Origin: CAZTPJ01 sp964614515 | Lineage (GTDB): Bacteria; Planctomycetota; Phycisphaerae; Phycisphaerales; UBA1924 | Length of the DNA stretch: 31,050 nt | Assembly: GCA_964614515.1 (NCBI GenBank) | Contig: CAZTPJ010000045.1 | Coordinates: 1-31,050 of the forward strand | Direction: 5' to 3' | Part shown: positions 6,179-14,100 of the stretch, one piece after another | Numbering within the stretch: position 1 is the first letter of the stretch | Layout of the letters: each line of letters opens with the position of its first letter | Position numbers and translations under genes: made by a program | The notes under the pieces: model-generated | Told to the model about the DNA's origin: nothing | Seen by the model: only the letters and a program-made list of their open reading frames with translations | Database searches by the model: none

Positions 6179-7960
6179 ATGAGCCGCGTTCAACCAAGTC
6201 GTGTCCAATCAAGCGAAGTTCGTGCATCGAAGAAGTCGTCCGCGCGTTCTTCGTCCGCAACGCGCGGCGGCGCGGCCGCCTATGCGGCTGCGCCGGAGAC
6301 CACGAAGGTCATCATCGCCGAGCGCTACGGCCACTACATCGGTGGACGCTGGACTTCGCCGCGCGGTGATTCGACGCGACGCGGCGCCTCGAAAGAAAGC
6401 AAGGCCACATCGCGATACTTCGCCTCGATCAACCCGGCCACGGAAAGTGTGCTGTGCGAAGTCGCGCACGGGAGCGCCGCCGATGTCGATGCCGCTGTCA
6501 CGGCCGCACGCGAGGCGCTGCCCGCGTGGGCCGGCCTTGCTCCGCGCGAGCGTGCGAAGTTCATCTACCGCATCGCACGGCGGATTCAGGAGCGTTCGCG
6601 CGAACTGGCCGTGCTTGAAACGATGGATGGCGGCAAGCCGATCCGCGAGTCGCGTGATGTGGACATTCCGCTCGCGGCCGCGCACTTTTTTTATCACGCG
6701 GGCTGGGCGGACAAGTTGTCGTATGCGATTCCCGGCGGGGGGGGGCGGTCTGCGAAGCGAAGCAGCGGTCGCGCGGGGCGGCTGCCTGAAGTTGCGCCGG
6801 GCCTTCGGCCGGTGGGCGTGTGTGGGCAGATCATTCCGTGGAATTTTCCGCTGTTGATGGCCGCGTGGAAACTCGCGCCCGCGCTGGCGTGCGGGAACAC
6901 ATGCGTACTCAAGCCCGCGGAGACGACGCCGCTGACGGCGCTGCGCCTCGCGGAGATCTGCGATGAAGTCGGCCTGCCGCCGGGTGTCGTGAACATCGTC
7001 ACGGGCGATGGGGCCACGGGAGCGGCGATTGTTGATCATCCTGGCATCGACAAGATCGCGTTCACGGGATCGACGGAGGTGGGGCGGAGAATCGCCGCTG
7101 CCGTGGCAAGGGAACACGGGCGAGACGCACGCTCCACCGACTCGCACGGGCGAGACGCCCGTGCCACCGATTCGTTGAGGCGAGACGTCGGCGGCAAGCG
7201 CCTGACGCTGGAACTCGGCGGCAAGAGTCCGAACATCATCTTTGAGGATGCGAGCATCGATCAGGCGATCGAGGGCATCATCGAAGGTATCTATTTCAAT
7301 CAGGGGCACGTCTGCTGCGCCGGCAGCCGACTGTTCGTGCAGGAGAGCGTTCTCGATGAAGTGAGCGAGAAACTTCGCCGACGCATGGCCAGCCTGCGCA
7401 TCGGCGATCCACTCGACAAGAACACCGACATCGGCGCGATCAACTCGCGCCAGCAACTCGCCACGATCCAGCGATACCTCGAAGCGGGAGTCGATGAAGG
7501 GGCGACGCTCTGCATCCCAACCGCCGTACAACGCAACGGCCGACCAACCGCGTCGCGCCGCAACGGCCACGCGGGAGCTCATGAACACGTCGGTTCAGCG
7601 GCGGCGATGGCCGGGTTTGATCGCGGGTACTGGTGTCGTCCGTGTTTCTTCACGGACGTACAGCCGAGCCACACGATCGCGCGCGAGGAGATCTTCGGGC
7701 CGGTGCTGGCGGTGATGAGTTTCCGTACGCCTGAGGAAGCGATTTCGCGTGCGAACAACACGCCGTATGGCCTGGCCGCGGGTGTGTGGACGGACAAGGG
7801 TTCCAAGATTTTCGACGTTGCACGGCGACTGAAGGCGGGCGTGGTGTGGCTCAACACGTACAACAAGTTCGATCCCGCCAGCCCGTTCGGCGGATTCAAG
7901 GAATCCGGCTTCGGCCGTGAGGGTGGGCGGCATGGGCTGGGGGCGTATGTGGATCGGTGA
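6179..7960 (+). CDS. Aldehyde dehydrogenase family protein with in-frame insertions
   Basis: This is an NAD(P)-dependent aldehyde dehydrogenase oxidising an aldehyde to the acid; the substrate is unknown. Of 593 residues, the conserved core includes PWNFPLLMAAWK (about 220-231), the NAD-binding FTGSTEVG (295-302), the general base Glu345 in LTLELGGK and the nucleophile Cys379 in NQGHVCCAG. PFGGFKESGFGRE lies near the end. All catalytic residues are present. Compared with the usual 480-500 residues it is long. It has a variable basic N-terminus (1-45) and extra segments at about 184-206, 312-336 and 445-475. The 312-336 segment is made of a dispersed DNA repeat. A poly-G run of nine lies at about 6737. 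The start at 6179 is supported by TACAAT six bases upstream. The non-catalytic homologue at 9311 is probably its partner, as in ALDH16-type enzymes. Confidence 0.9.
   Translation: MSRVQPSRVQSSEVRASKKSSARSSSATRGGAAAYAAAPETTKVIIAERYGHYIGGRWTSPRGDSTRRGASKESKATSRYFASINPATESVLCEVAHGSAADVDAAVTAAREALPAWAGLAPRERAKFIYRIARRIQERSRELAVLETMDGGKPIRESRDVDIPLAAAHFFYHAGWADKLSYAIPGGGGRSAKRSSGRAGRLPEVAPGLRPVGVCGQIIPWNFPLLMAAWKLAPALACGNTCVLKPAETTPLTALRLAEICDEVGLPPGVVNIVTGDGATGAAIVDHPGIDKIAFTGSTEVGRRIAAAVAREHGRDARSTDSHGRDARATDSLRRDVGGKRLTLELGGKSPNIIFEDASIDQAIEGIIEGIYFNQGHVCCAGSRLFVQESVLDEVSEKLRRRMASLRIGDPLDKNTDIGAINSRQQLATIQRYLEAGVDEGATLCIPTAVQRNGRPTASRRNGHAGAHEHVGSAAAMAGFDRGYWCRPCFFTDVQPSHTIAREEIFGPVLAVMSFRTPEEAISRANNTPYGLAAGVWTDKGSKIFDVARRLKAGVVWLNTYNKFDPASPFGGFKESGFGREGGRHGLGAYVDR
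7115..7174 (+). repeat. Two tandem 30-bp copies of the dispersed palindrome inside the aldehyde dehydrogenase
   Basis: Two 30-base units follow each other and encode HGRDARSTDS and HGRDARATDS. A third degenerate piece (to about 7192) encodes LRRDVGG. The second unit carries the palindrome CACGGGCG / CGCCCGTG with tail CCACCGA, matching the elements at 29821-29847 and, less closely, 1015 and 29147. The units lie in frame between the NAD-binding and catalytic Glu motifs. Confidence 0.85.
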
Positions 7961-7997
7961 TTCACGATCGGTTCTGAAGCCCCACGAGGTATGAAGC

Positions 7998-8849
7998 ATG
8001 TCTGACATCCTGCAGCGGCTCATTGGGTGGTACTACGGAAGATGCGACGGCGAGTGGGAGCATTCATGGGGAGTCAGCATTGGAACGCTCGACAATCCCG
8101 GCTGGAGGGTGAGGATCGATCTCGTCGACACACCATGGGAATCGAAGGAGTTTGCGAAATCAAGTCGTGGACTTGAGTGCGAGGACCCTGACGATCCGGA
8201 TTGGTGGATCTGTGAAGTGAGAGATGGTGCATTTCATGCGCACTGTGGTCCCGGCCATCTGGGACTGTGCCTGCGCACTTTTCTTGACTGGTCCGAAGCA
8301 GAGTCGGGCTCCGAAGTGCCCACAGTTGCGGTTCGGTTCAAAGGCGTTCATGACGATGACTTCGTGCGCGAGCAACTTGTCCGTCACTGGCTCTCCACCA
8401 CGATCTGGTCGCGCGATGTCGAATTCAAGGCCGACGAACTGCCGTGTTTCATCGCGGATCGAATGGGCGTGCCCGTTGGACATTTGACGATCGCATTTTC
8501 AGACGGTGAGGCGGAGGTTGTGACCCTGGCCGTGTGTGTTGATGGCCAGGGCATCGGCACGGCCTTGCTCGACGCCGCGGTGAAAGAAGCGCGAAGCCGG
8601 GGTTGCCGACGCATCTTCCTGACCACGAGCAACGACAATCTGCGCGCCTTGGCGTTCTATCAGAAGCGTGGCTGGCGGCTGGTGGCGGTGCATCGCGGGA
8701 TGATGGACCGATACCGCAAGCGTGAGCCGGAGATTCCCGTGATCGGGATGAACGGGATTCCGCTGCGGGATGAGATCGAGTTGGAACTCGTACTCAACGG
8801 AGGTGTTGGCGATGAATGGGAATCACCACAGAGGCGCCGAGGGCGATGA
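7998..8849 (+). CDS. Imm53-like immunity domain fused to a GNAT acetyltransferase
   Basis: The 283-residue protein has two recognisable parts. Residues 1 to about 98 match the Imm53 pattern: LIGWYYGRCDGEWEHSWGV, IGTLDNPGWRVRIDL, then a D-WW-CEV-DG-F segment and CLRTFLDW. Imm53 proteins are predicted antidotes of polymorphic toxins. Residues about 110-265 form a GNAT N-acetyltransferase with the acetyl-CoA loop GQGIGTALLDAA (about 183-194) and the late LRALAFYQKRGWRLV motif. The linker has no ATG and no stop, so this looks like a true fusion, not two genes misread as one. A weak Shine-Dalgarno (GAGG) precedes the ATG at 7998. The last 38 bases overlap the GxxExxY gene. No toxin gene is seen nearby, so it would be an orphan antidote. 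The function of the fusion is unknown; the domain assignment is from memory. Confidence 0.8.
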   Translation: MSDILQRLIGWYYGRCDGEWEHSWGVSIGTLDNPGWRVRIDLVDTPWESKEFAKSSRGLECEDPDDPDWWICEVRDGAFHAHCGPGHLGLCLRTFLDWSEAESGSEVPTVAVRFKGVHDDDFVREQLVRHWLSTTIWSRDVEFKADELPCFIADRMGVPVGHLTIAFSDGEAEVVTLAVCVDGQGIGTALLDAAVKEARSRGCRRIFLTTSNDNLRALAFYQKRGWRLVAVHRGMMDRYRKREPEIPVIGMNGIPLRDEIELELVLNGGVGDEWESPQRRRGR

Positions 8850-9246
8850 GGTGAAAGGCGTGGAGGTTCACGAGGACTCAAGAGATTCATTGACGGCCGC
8901 CATCATCGGTGCGGCCATCGACGTGCATAAGGCGCTTGGACCGGGTTTGCTCGAATCAGCCTACGAGATGTGCCTGGCCAGGGAGTTGGTCGATCGCAGG
9001 TTGCAAGTGGCGCGGCAGGTCGCGGTGCCGGTTGTGTACAAGGGTGAACGGCTCGATTGTGCCTATCGTGTAGACTTGATTGTTGAGCAGTCAGTTCTCG
9101 TGGAACTCAAGACCGTCGATGTGCTGCTGCCTATCCATCAGGCGCAGGTATTGACATACCTTCGCCTGACGGGCCTTCGTACCGCTCTTCTGTTGAATTT
9201 CAGCACGCCGTATCTGCGAGAAGGCATCAAACGCATTTCCCTCTGA
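8812..9246 (+). CDS. GxxExxY protein (PD-(D/E)XK-like fold), unknown function
   Basis: The 144-residue protein carries the naming motif at Gly45-LL-Glu48-SA-Tyr51 and a nuclease-like signature, Asp88 followed by Glu98-Leu-Lys100 (RVDLIVEQSVLVELK). This places it in the GxxExxY family, whose members are often multicopy in planctomycetes and others and have no proven role. The ATG at 8812 is chosen because GGAGG lies eight bases before it. The start is inside the end of the preceding Imm53-GNAT gene, so translation may be coupled. The first 20 residues (NGNHHRGAEGDEVKG) are low complexity and derive from the left inverted repeat. An ATG at 8770 without a comparable Shine-Dalgarno is less likely. 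Confidence 0.88.
   Translation: MNGNHHRGAEGDEVKGVEVHEDSRDSLTAAIIGAAIDVHKALGPGLLESAYEMCLARELVDRRLQVARQVAVPVVYKGERLDCAYRVDLIVEQSVLVELKTVDVLLPIHQAQVLTYLRLTGLRTALLLNFSTPYLREGIKRISL
8819..8841 (+). repeat. Left inverted repeat of the GxxExxY unit
   Basis: The 23 bases containing ATCACCAC..GAG..CCGAG match the reverse complement of 9270-9292 at 19 of 23 positions by eye. The element forms the end of the Imm53-GNAT frame and the start of the GxxExxY frame. Confidence 0.7.
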
Positions 9247-9269
9247 ACACCAGTCAATCTCGCGCCCTT

Positions 9270-9292
9270 CTCGGTGTCTCGGTGGTGAATCC
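9270..9292 (-). repeat. Right inverted repeat of the GxxExxY unit
   Basis: Reads on the minus strand as TTCACCAC..GAG..CCGAG, the counterpart of 8819-8841. It lies 23 bases after the GxxExxY stop and 18 bases before the next ATG at 9311. Confidence 0.7.
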
Positions 9293-9310
9293 TCCTGGAG
9301 TGACACGCAC

Positions 9311-10207
9311 ATGCCCGGCCGCATTCAAGTGACCAAGACCCACAAACTCTTCATCGGCGGCAAATTTCCGCGGTCGGAGTCCGCGCGATCGCTGCCGGTG
9401 GCCGCGAAGGACGGCGGTGTCGTTCATGTCAGTCGCGCATCGCGCAAGGATCTTCGCGACGCGGTGGAGGCCGCTCGTGCGGGGCACGAGGCGTGGTTCG
9501 CGGCCACGCCGTATCTTCGCGCCCAGATCATGTATCGTCTCGCGGAGATGATGGAGGGGAAGCGTGCGGACCTGGAGGCCGTGATCGCGGACTACGCGCC
9601 GCACGGAGCGAAGCGCGGCACCGCGAGGGGTAAGGGTCTTTCGCCGCATGATGAAGTCGCGTTGGCGATCGATCGGGTTGTGCATTACGCGGGGTGGGCG
9701 GACAAGTTTCAGCAGGTGTTCGGGTGCGCCAATCCCGTGAGCGGGCCGTATCACAACTTCACGATTCCCGAGCCGATTGGCGTCGTGGGCGTGATCGCGC
9801 CGGATGAAGCGCCGCTGCTGGGGCTTGTGTCGCTGGTGATGCCCGTGGTCTGCTGCGGCAACTCGTGCATCGCGCTGGCGAGCGAAGTCAATCCCATCCC
9901 CGCGTGTGTGTTCGCGGAGGCGATCGCCACCAGCGACATGCCCGCGGGCGTCATCAACATCGTGACTGGCGTGCGCGAGGAACTCGTGCCGCACTTCGCC
10001 TCGCATCGAGGCATCGCCGGCGTTCACGCGGCCGGTGTCACGCCATCGCAGCGCGAAGCGATCGAGCTCGGCGTCGCAGAAAACTTCAAGCGCGTGAAGG
10101 TGTGGCCGACATCCCCCGTGTGGCAGGATCGAGATTCCTGCGAATCTCCCGCGTGGATCGAGCCGTTTGTCGATTTCAAGACGATCTGGCATCCGAGCGC
10201 GACGTGA
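9311..10207 (+). CDS. Short aldehyde dehydrogenase-like protein without the catalytic cysteine
   Basis: The 298-residue protein follows the first part of the aldehyde dehydrogenase fold: KLFIGGKFPRSES, the helical ARAGHEAWFAATPYLRAQIMYRLAEMMEG, IPEPIGVVGVIAPDEAPLLG in place of the usual PWNFP segment, and MPAGVINIVTG. It then leaves the fold: there is no LELGGK glutamate and no nucleophile cysteine, and it ends with ESPAWIEPFVDFKTIWHP. It should therefore be inactive as a dehydrogenase. The length and clean ending argue against recent decay. It resembles the non-catalytic C-terminal domain of ALDH16-type enzymes, so it may pair with the enzyme encoded at 6179. GGAG about ten bases before the ATG is a possible ribosome binding site. 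Its last 32 bases overlap the convergent hydrolase gene. Confidence 0.8.
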   Translation: MPGRIQVTKTHKLFIGGKFPRSESARSLPVAAKDGGVVHVSRASRKDLRDAVEAARAGHEAWFAATPYLRAQIMYRLAEMMEGKRADLEAVIADYAPHGAKRGTARGKGLSPHDEVALAIDRVVHYAGWADKFQQVFGCANPVSGPYHNFTIPEPIGVVGVIAPDEAPLLGLVSLVMPVVCCGNSCIALASEVNPIPACVFAEAIATSDMPAGVINIVTGVREELVPHFASHRGIAGVHAAGVTPSQREAIELGVAENFKRVKVWPTSPVWQDRDSCESPAWIEPFVDFKTIWHPSAT

Positions 10208-11123
10208 TCGGCGGTGCGCCCCGCGATGCACCGAGGAATCGGGCGACGTGTTTAACACACGCCGTGCGTGAGCCTGCGTCATCCCACAGTGACTGATGCG
10301 CTCCGCCTTCGATCAGGGCGAACTGGCCGTTCTTCGCCACGGCCGCGATGTCCCGCCCATCCTGCACGGGGCATACTTCATCCATCTCGCCATGCAGCAC
10401 CAGGAGGGGACATGCGAGGCGCTGCGCGTGCTGCTGGCGATCGAAACCAGGCTCGCCATCGCGCCCGCGCCATGTCGGGCTGCGCATGAAGCGCAGCCCG
10501 AGCCACCACATCGCCGGCATGAGCGTGCTTCGGTGCGGCATGTGCATCAGGCGCATGACGTTTCGCGCCGGCGTGGGCGCGAGGCGATACGGCGCTTCGG
10601 CGATGAGGTGCGAAATCGCGCCCGGCCGTCGCGCCGCCGCCGCGATCGACACGCCCGCACCCAGCGACCAACCCATCAGCACGACCGGCTCGCCACCGAC
10701 ATGCTCGATGAGCGCTAGCAGCGCATCAACCTCGTGCGTGCCGAGTGAACACCGCCCGCGAGCATCGCCATGGCCAGGCAGGTCCCAAGCGATGATGCGA
10801 GCGGCCATCGGCGCCACGGCCGAGATTCGCGAGAGCGACATCACGCGCGATTCGCCCCAGCCATGGGTCATGATGACGGTGTGTCCGTCGGCATCGCCGC
10901 CGCGAATGTCCCACACCGGGAGTTCCAGTCCGCGCCATCGCAGTCGCCAGGACTCGAAAGGCAGCGGGACATCGAGTTCGGAGGGGTCGGAAGGCAGGTT
11001 CCGCGCCAATGCCCATGCATAGCCGCGCTTCGGCGGGTGCGTCAGCGCGAGGATCACATGCGTCACGCCCGCGAACCACGCGAGGATCAGGCCGATGGCC
11101 AGCAGTGTGAATAGCCCCATCAC
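10176..11123 (-). CDS. Alpha/beta hydrolase with N-terminal membrane anchor
   Basis: The 315-residue protein begins with one hydrophobic helix (LFTLLAIGLILAWFAGVTHVIL) and then a full alpha/beta hydrolase core. It has an oxyanion region TVIMTHGWGES, a nucleophile elbow GWSLGAG (serine), the acid in LVLHGEMDEVCPV (aspartate) and the base in EGGAHQSLW (histidine). All triad residues are present; the substrate cannot be deduced. The start is either GTG at 11123 or ATG at 11120. TACGCT is six bases before the GTG, which favours the GTG. It overlaps the end of the aldehyde dehydrogenase-like gene by 32 bases tail to tail, and is divergent from the helicase gene. Confidence 0.85.
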   Translation of the reverse strand: MMGLFTLLAIGLILAWFAGVTHVILALTHPPKRGYAWALARNLPSDPSELDVPLPFESWRLRWRGLELPVWDIRGGDADGHTVIMTHGWGESRVMSLSRISAVAPMAARIIAWDLPGHGDARGRCSLGTHEVDALLALIEHVGGEPVVLMGWSLGAGVSIAAAARRPGAISHLIAEAPYRLAPTPARNVMRLMHMPHRSTLMPAMWWLGLRFMRSPTWRGRDGEPGFDRQQHAQRLACPLLVLHGEMDEVCPVQDGRDIAAVAKNGQFALIEGGAHQSLWDDAGSRTACVKHVARFLGASRGAPPITSRSDARSS

Positions 11124-11129
11124 GCGGCA

Positions 11130-11135
11130 AGCGTA
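11130..11135 (-). promoter_or_regulatory. -10-like TACGCT before the alpha/beta hydrolase
   Basis: TACGCT on the minus strand is six bases from the GTG at 11123, matching the spacing of the other leaderless candidates. Confidence 0.35.
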
Positions 11136-11187
11136 CGCAGGCGCGCGGGCCGTCCGTGTTCGTCACGACTCGCCCTATCGACCGACG

Positions 11188-11193
11188 TAAACT
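11188..11193 (+). promoter_or_regulatory. -10-like TAAACT before the helicase-nuclease
   Basis: TAAACT followed by CCACCA and the ATG at 11200. There is no Shine-Dalgarno, so the transcript is predicted to be leaderless. Confidence 0.45.
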
Positions 11194-11199
11194 CCACCA

Positions 11200-14100
11200 A
11201 TGGCACAAACGCTTCACGAGTCCCTGAACGATCAGCAGCGCGAGGCGGTGTTTCACCGCGATGGTCCCCTGGCCGTGCTCGCCGGGCCGGGCACGGGCAA
11301 GACGCGGGTGATCATTCATCGCATCGCGCGAATGATCGAAGATGACGGCGTATTGCCGGAATCCGTGTTGGCGGTGACGTTCACGGTGCGTGCGGCCGAG
11401 GAACTGCGTTCGCGATTGGCCGGCTTGATCGGCGCGTCCAAGGCGGATCGGGTGCAGGCGGGGACGTTTCACGGGTTCGCACGGCGGCTTGTCGTGCGAT
11501 ATCGTGACTTGCTGGGGCTGGATCGTGAGCCGGAACTGGCGGATTCAGCGCAGCAGCGGCGCGTGCTTCGAGAGATCGTGCGGCGTGCGGAATTGAAGGA
11601 TCGCCTCGTCGCGCGCGGGTGGGATGCGATCATCGACGACACGCTCACACTCATGGGGCGTCTTCGCGATCATGCGATTACGCCGGAGGACTTTGCCCGC
11701 CGCGTCCAAACGCGTCGAAAGGCGGTGGAGTCCGGCGACGTGCAACTTGACGACGTTGCCCTTGAAGCCGAGCAGGCGATGCTTGACGAACTTGAGCAGC
11801 AGGCGATCCTGTACGAACGGTTTCAGTCCGCGCTGCGAGAGCGAAGTTTGACGACATTTGACGACGACATCGCGAGGTGTCTGGAACTGCTGCGCGGGCG
11901 GGCGCAGGCCGCGGCGATCGTCCGCGCGGATTGCCGGCACATACTTGTCGATGAGTTTCAGGATGTGAACCTTGCGCAGATCGAGTTGCTGCGGCTGCTT
12001 GCGCCCGCGTCGTCACGGCCGGACTTGTGCGTCGTCGGCGATGATGACCAGTCGATCTACCTCTTTCGCGGGGCGGACGACCGCGCGTTTCATCGATTCG
12101 CGCAGTCGTGGCCGGGGCATCGCGTCGTGCCGCTTGAGGCGAACTATCGCAGCGCGCGACCCATTGTGGATGTTGCCAATTGCGTGATCGCGCGTTCGCA
12201 CGCGAGGTTCGCGCCGGACAAGCGCATCATCTCTCATGCGAAGCCTGAAGACCGACGCGGAACCGTGGTCGAATGTGTGCTCGTGCCCGGCGATGAGCAT
12301 GATGGTCCGCTGATCGCGGCCATGCTGCGCGCGGCGCGAGCGGCCGAGCCGCAGCGCCCGTGGAAGCAGTATGCCGTGATCGCGCGAACGCATCTCGACT
12401 TGCTGCGCGTGAGCGCAGCCTTGGAGATCGAGGGCATCCCGAGCGTGCAGGCGCGAAAGCCATCGCCCATGAACGATGAAGCGGTCAAGGACCTCTTCGC
12501 GTGGATCACCCTTCTCCTGGAGCCGACGCAGTTCGCCATCGCGGGACGGCTGCTGCGCCGCGCGCCGATCTCGCTTGATGTGACCCTCGCGACCGAGGCG
12601 CTGCGCGAGTATCGCGCGGCCGTGTGGCGGAGCGAAGCGGGAGAAGCATCGCGTCCCGGTGCGTTTGTGGCGTGGCTTGTGGCGCGGCTGCCGGGTGATG
12701 CACGAGTGTCACGGCTTGGACGACTGTGGGATGAATTGTTCGAGATCGCCTCACATGAGCCGGCGGATGTCGTGCTGTGGCGGATCATCACGCGGGCGGA
12801 GTTGGCGCACGCCGAGTTGCTGCCGGAGCGTGAGCGTGCGCGGCGTGTGACGAGCCTGGTGGACGTGCTGCGGTTCTCGCGGCAGCGGATGGGGCAGCTT
12901 GACCCGCCCGCGGACCTTCGCGCGTTTCATGCGTACTTCAATGATCTCAATCAGCATGAGCAGGACCATCTCAGTGAGATGCTTGATCGCACCGCCTCGA
13001 CCGGCGAAGAGGCGACATTCGACGATGTGGACGCGGTGCGACTGCTCACCGCGCACGCGTCCAAGGGTCTTGAGTTTGACACGGTGTTTGTGCCGCGCGT
13101 GAATCCGGGTCCGGGATATCCAAAGACCTCCGGGGGATCGGCGGAGGAGTTGCCGGACTGGCTGGTCGATCGCGCGGGCGACACGCGAACGCTCAAGGAG
13201 CGCACACTCGACGAAGAGCGTCGCCTCTTCTATGTCGCCTGCACACGCGCGGAGCGACGGCTCGTGATGCTCACCAAAGAGACCAAGAGTCCGAGCAAGT
13301 CAACGCACTTCGCGCAGGAACTCATGGGTGAACCGCCTGGTGAACACGGCCCAGTCGTCGTCGTGCGCAGCGCCCATGACATCGCGGCCGTGGCTGATGA
13401 TGAAGCCTTCGCCGCATCGTTGACGCGTGACAAGGGGGCCGATGGTCTACGCGAACTGGTGGGGCGGCTGCGGCGCGACGCGAGGATCGAGGCGGCCGTG
13501 GCGCTCGATCGCGCGGACGCGGCGGATGTCGATCCCACAGCGCTGGGTCCGATTGAACATGCCATGCGTCGGGCCGCGCTGCGACTGGCGCTGGCCGCGC
13601 ACATTGAACGACGGCGCTCGTCGCCGCCGTGGGCCGACGACCATGCGAGTGAGTTGGGCATTGATCTCGTGGCCGTTCACGAGGCGATTGCCGGTGATTC
13701 GCCGGTCATGGCGGGCGTGTCATTTCCGCCGCTGAAGCCGCCGCTACGCCTGAGTTACAGCGCGATCAACGAGTACCTCGAATGCCCGCGATGTTTCTAC
13801 CTCAAGCGAGAACTGCGGCTCGGCGATGATCCCAGCGAAGCGATGAACATCGGCACCGCCGCGCACGAGGCCTTGAAGCAGTTTTATGAGCAGTGGCGAA
13901 CGGCGGACTCCGAGGGTCGGCCGACACCGTCGGCGCGGGTCTTGTCGGATCTCGCGCGGCAGGTGTTCATGCGGCTCTCGGTTGGGCCTGCGCCGGCCGG
14001 GGCGCTGGAGCAGTTGCTGGCGCAGACGGCGCAGTACTACGAAAAGATGCATGACGCATCCGCGAACATTCTGCATCTGGAAGAGACCGTGACGTTCCCA

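Noticed and set aside
7115..7192. CRISPR array
   Set aside because: There are two direct copies with no spacers, and they lie in frame within an enzyme gene.
6209..7588. A 459-residue minus-strand open frame
   Set aside because: It is antisense to the aldehyde dehydrogenase, with Arg/Ala/Asp-rich composition and no recognisable domain.
8819..9292. Classical insertion sequence
   Set aside because: There is no transposase, and the enclosed gene is a GxxExxY protein; target duplications are not evident. It is kept only as a possible mobile unit.
9311..10207. Pseudogene of an aldehyde dehydrogenase
   Set aside because: The frame is intact, the C-terminus is a distinct sequence and a ribosome binding site is possible; it looks like a real non-catalytic homologue.
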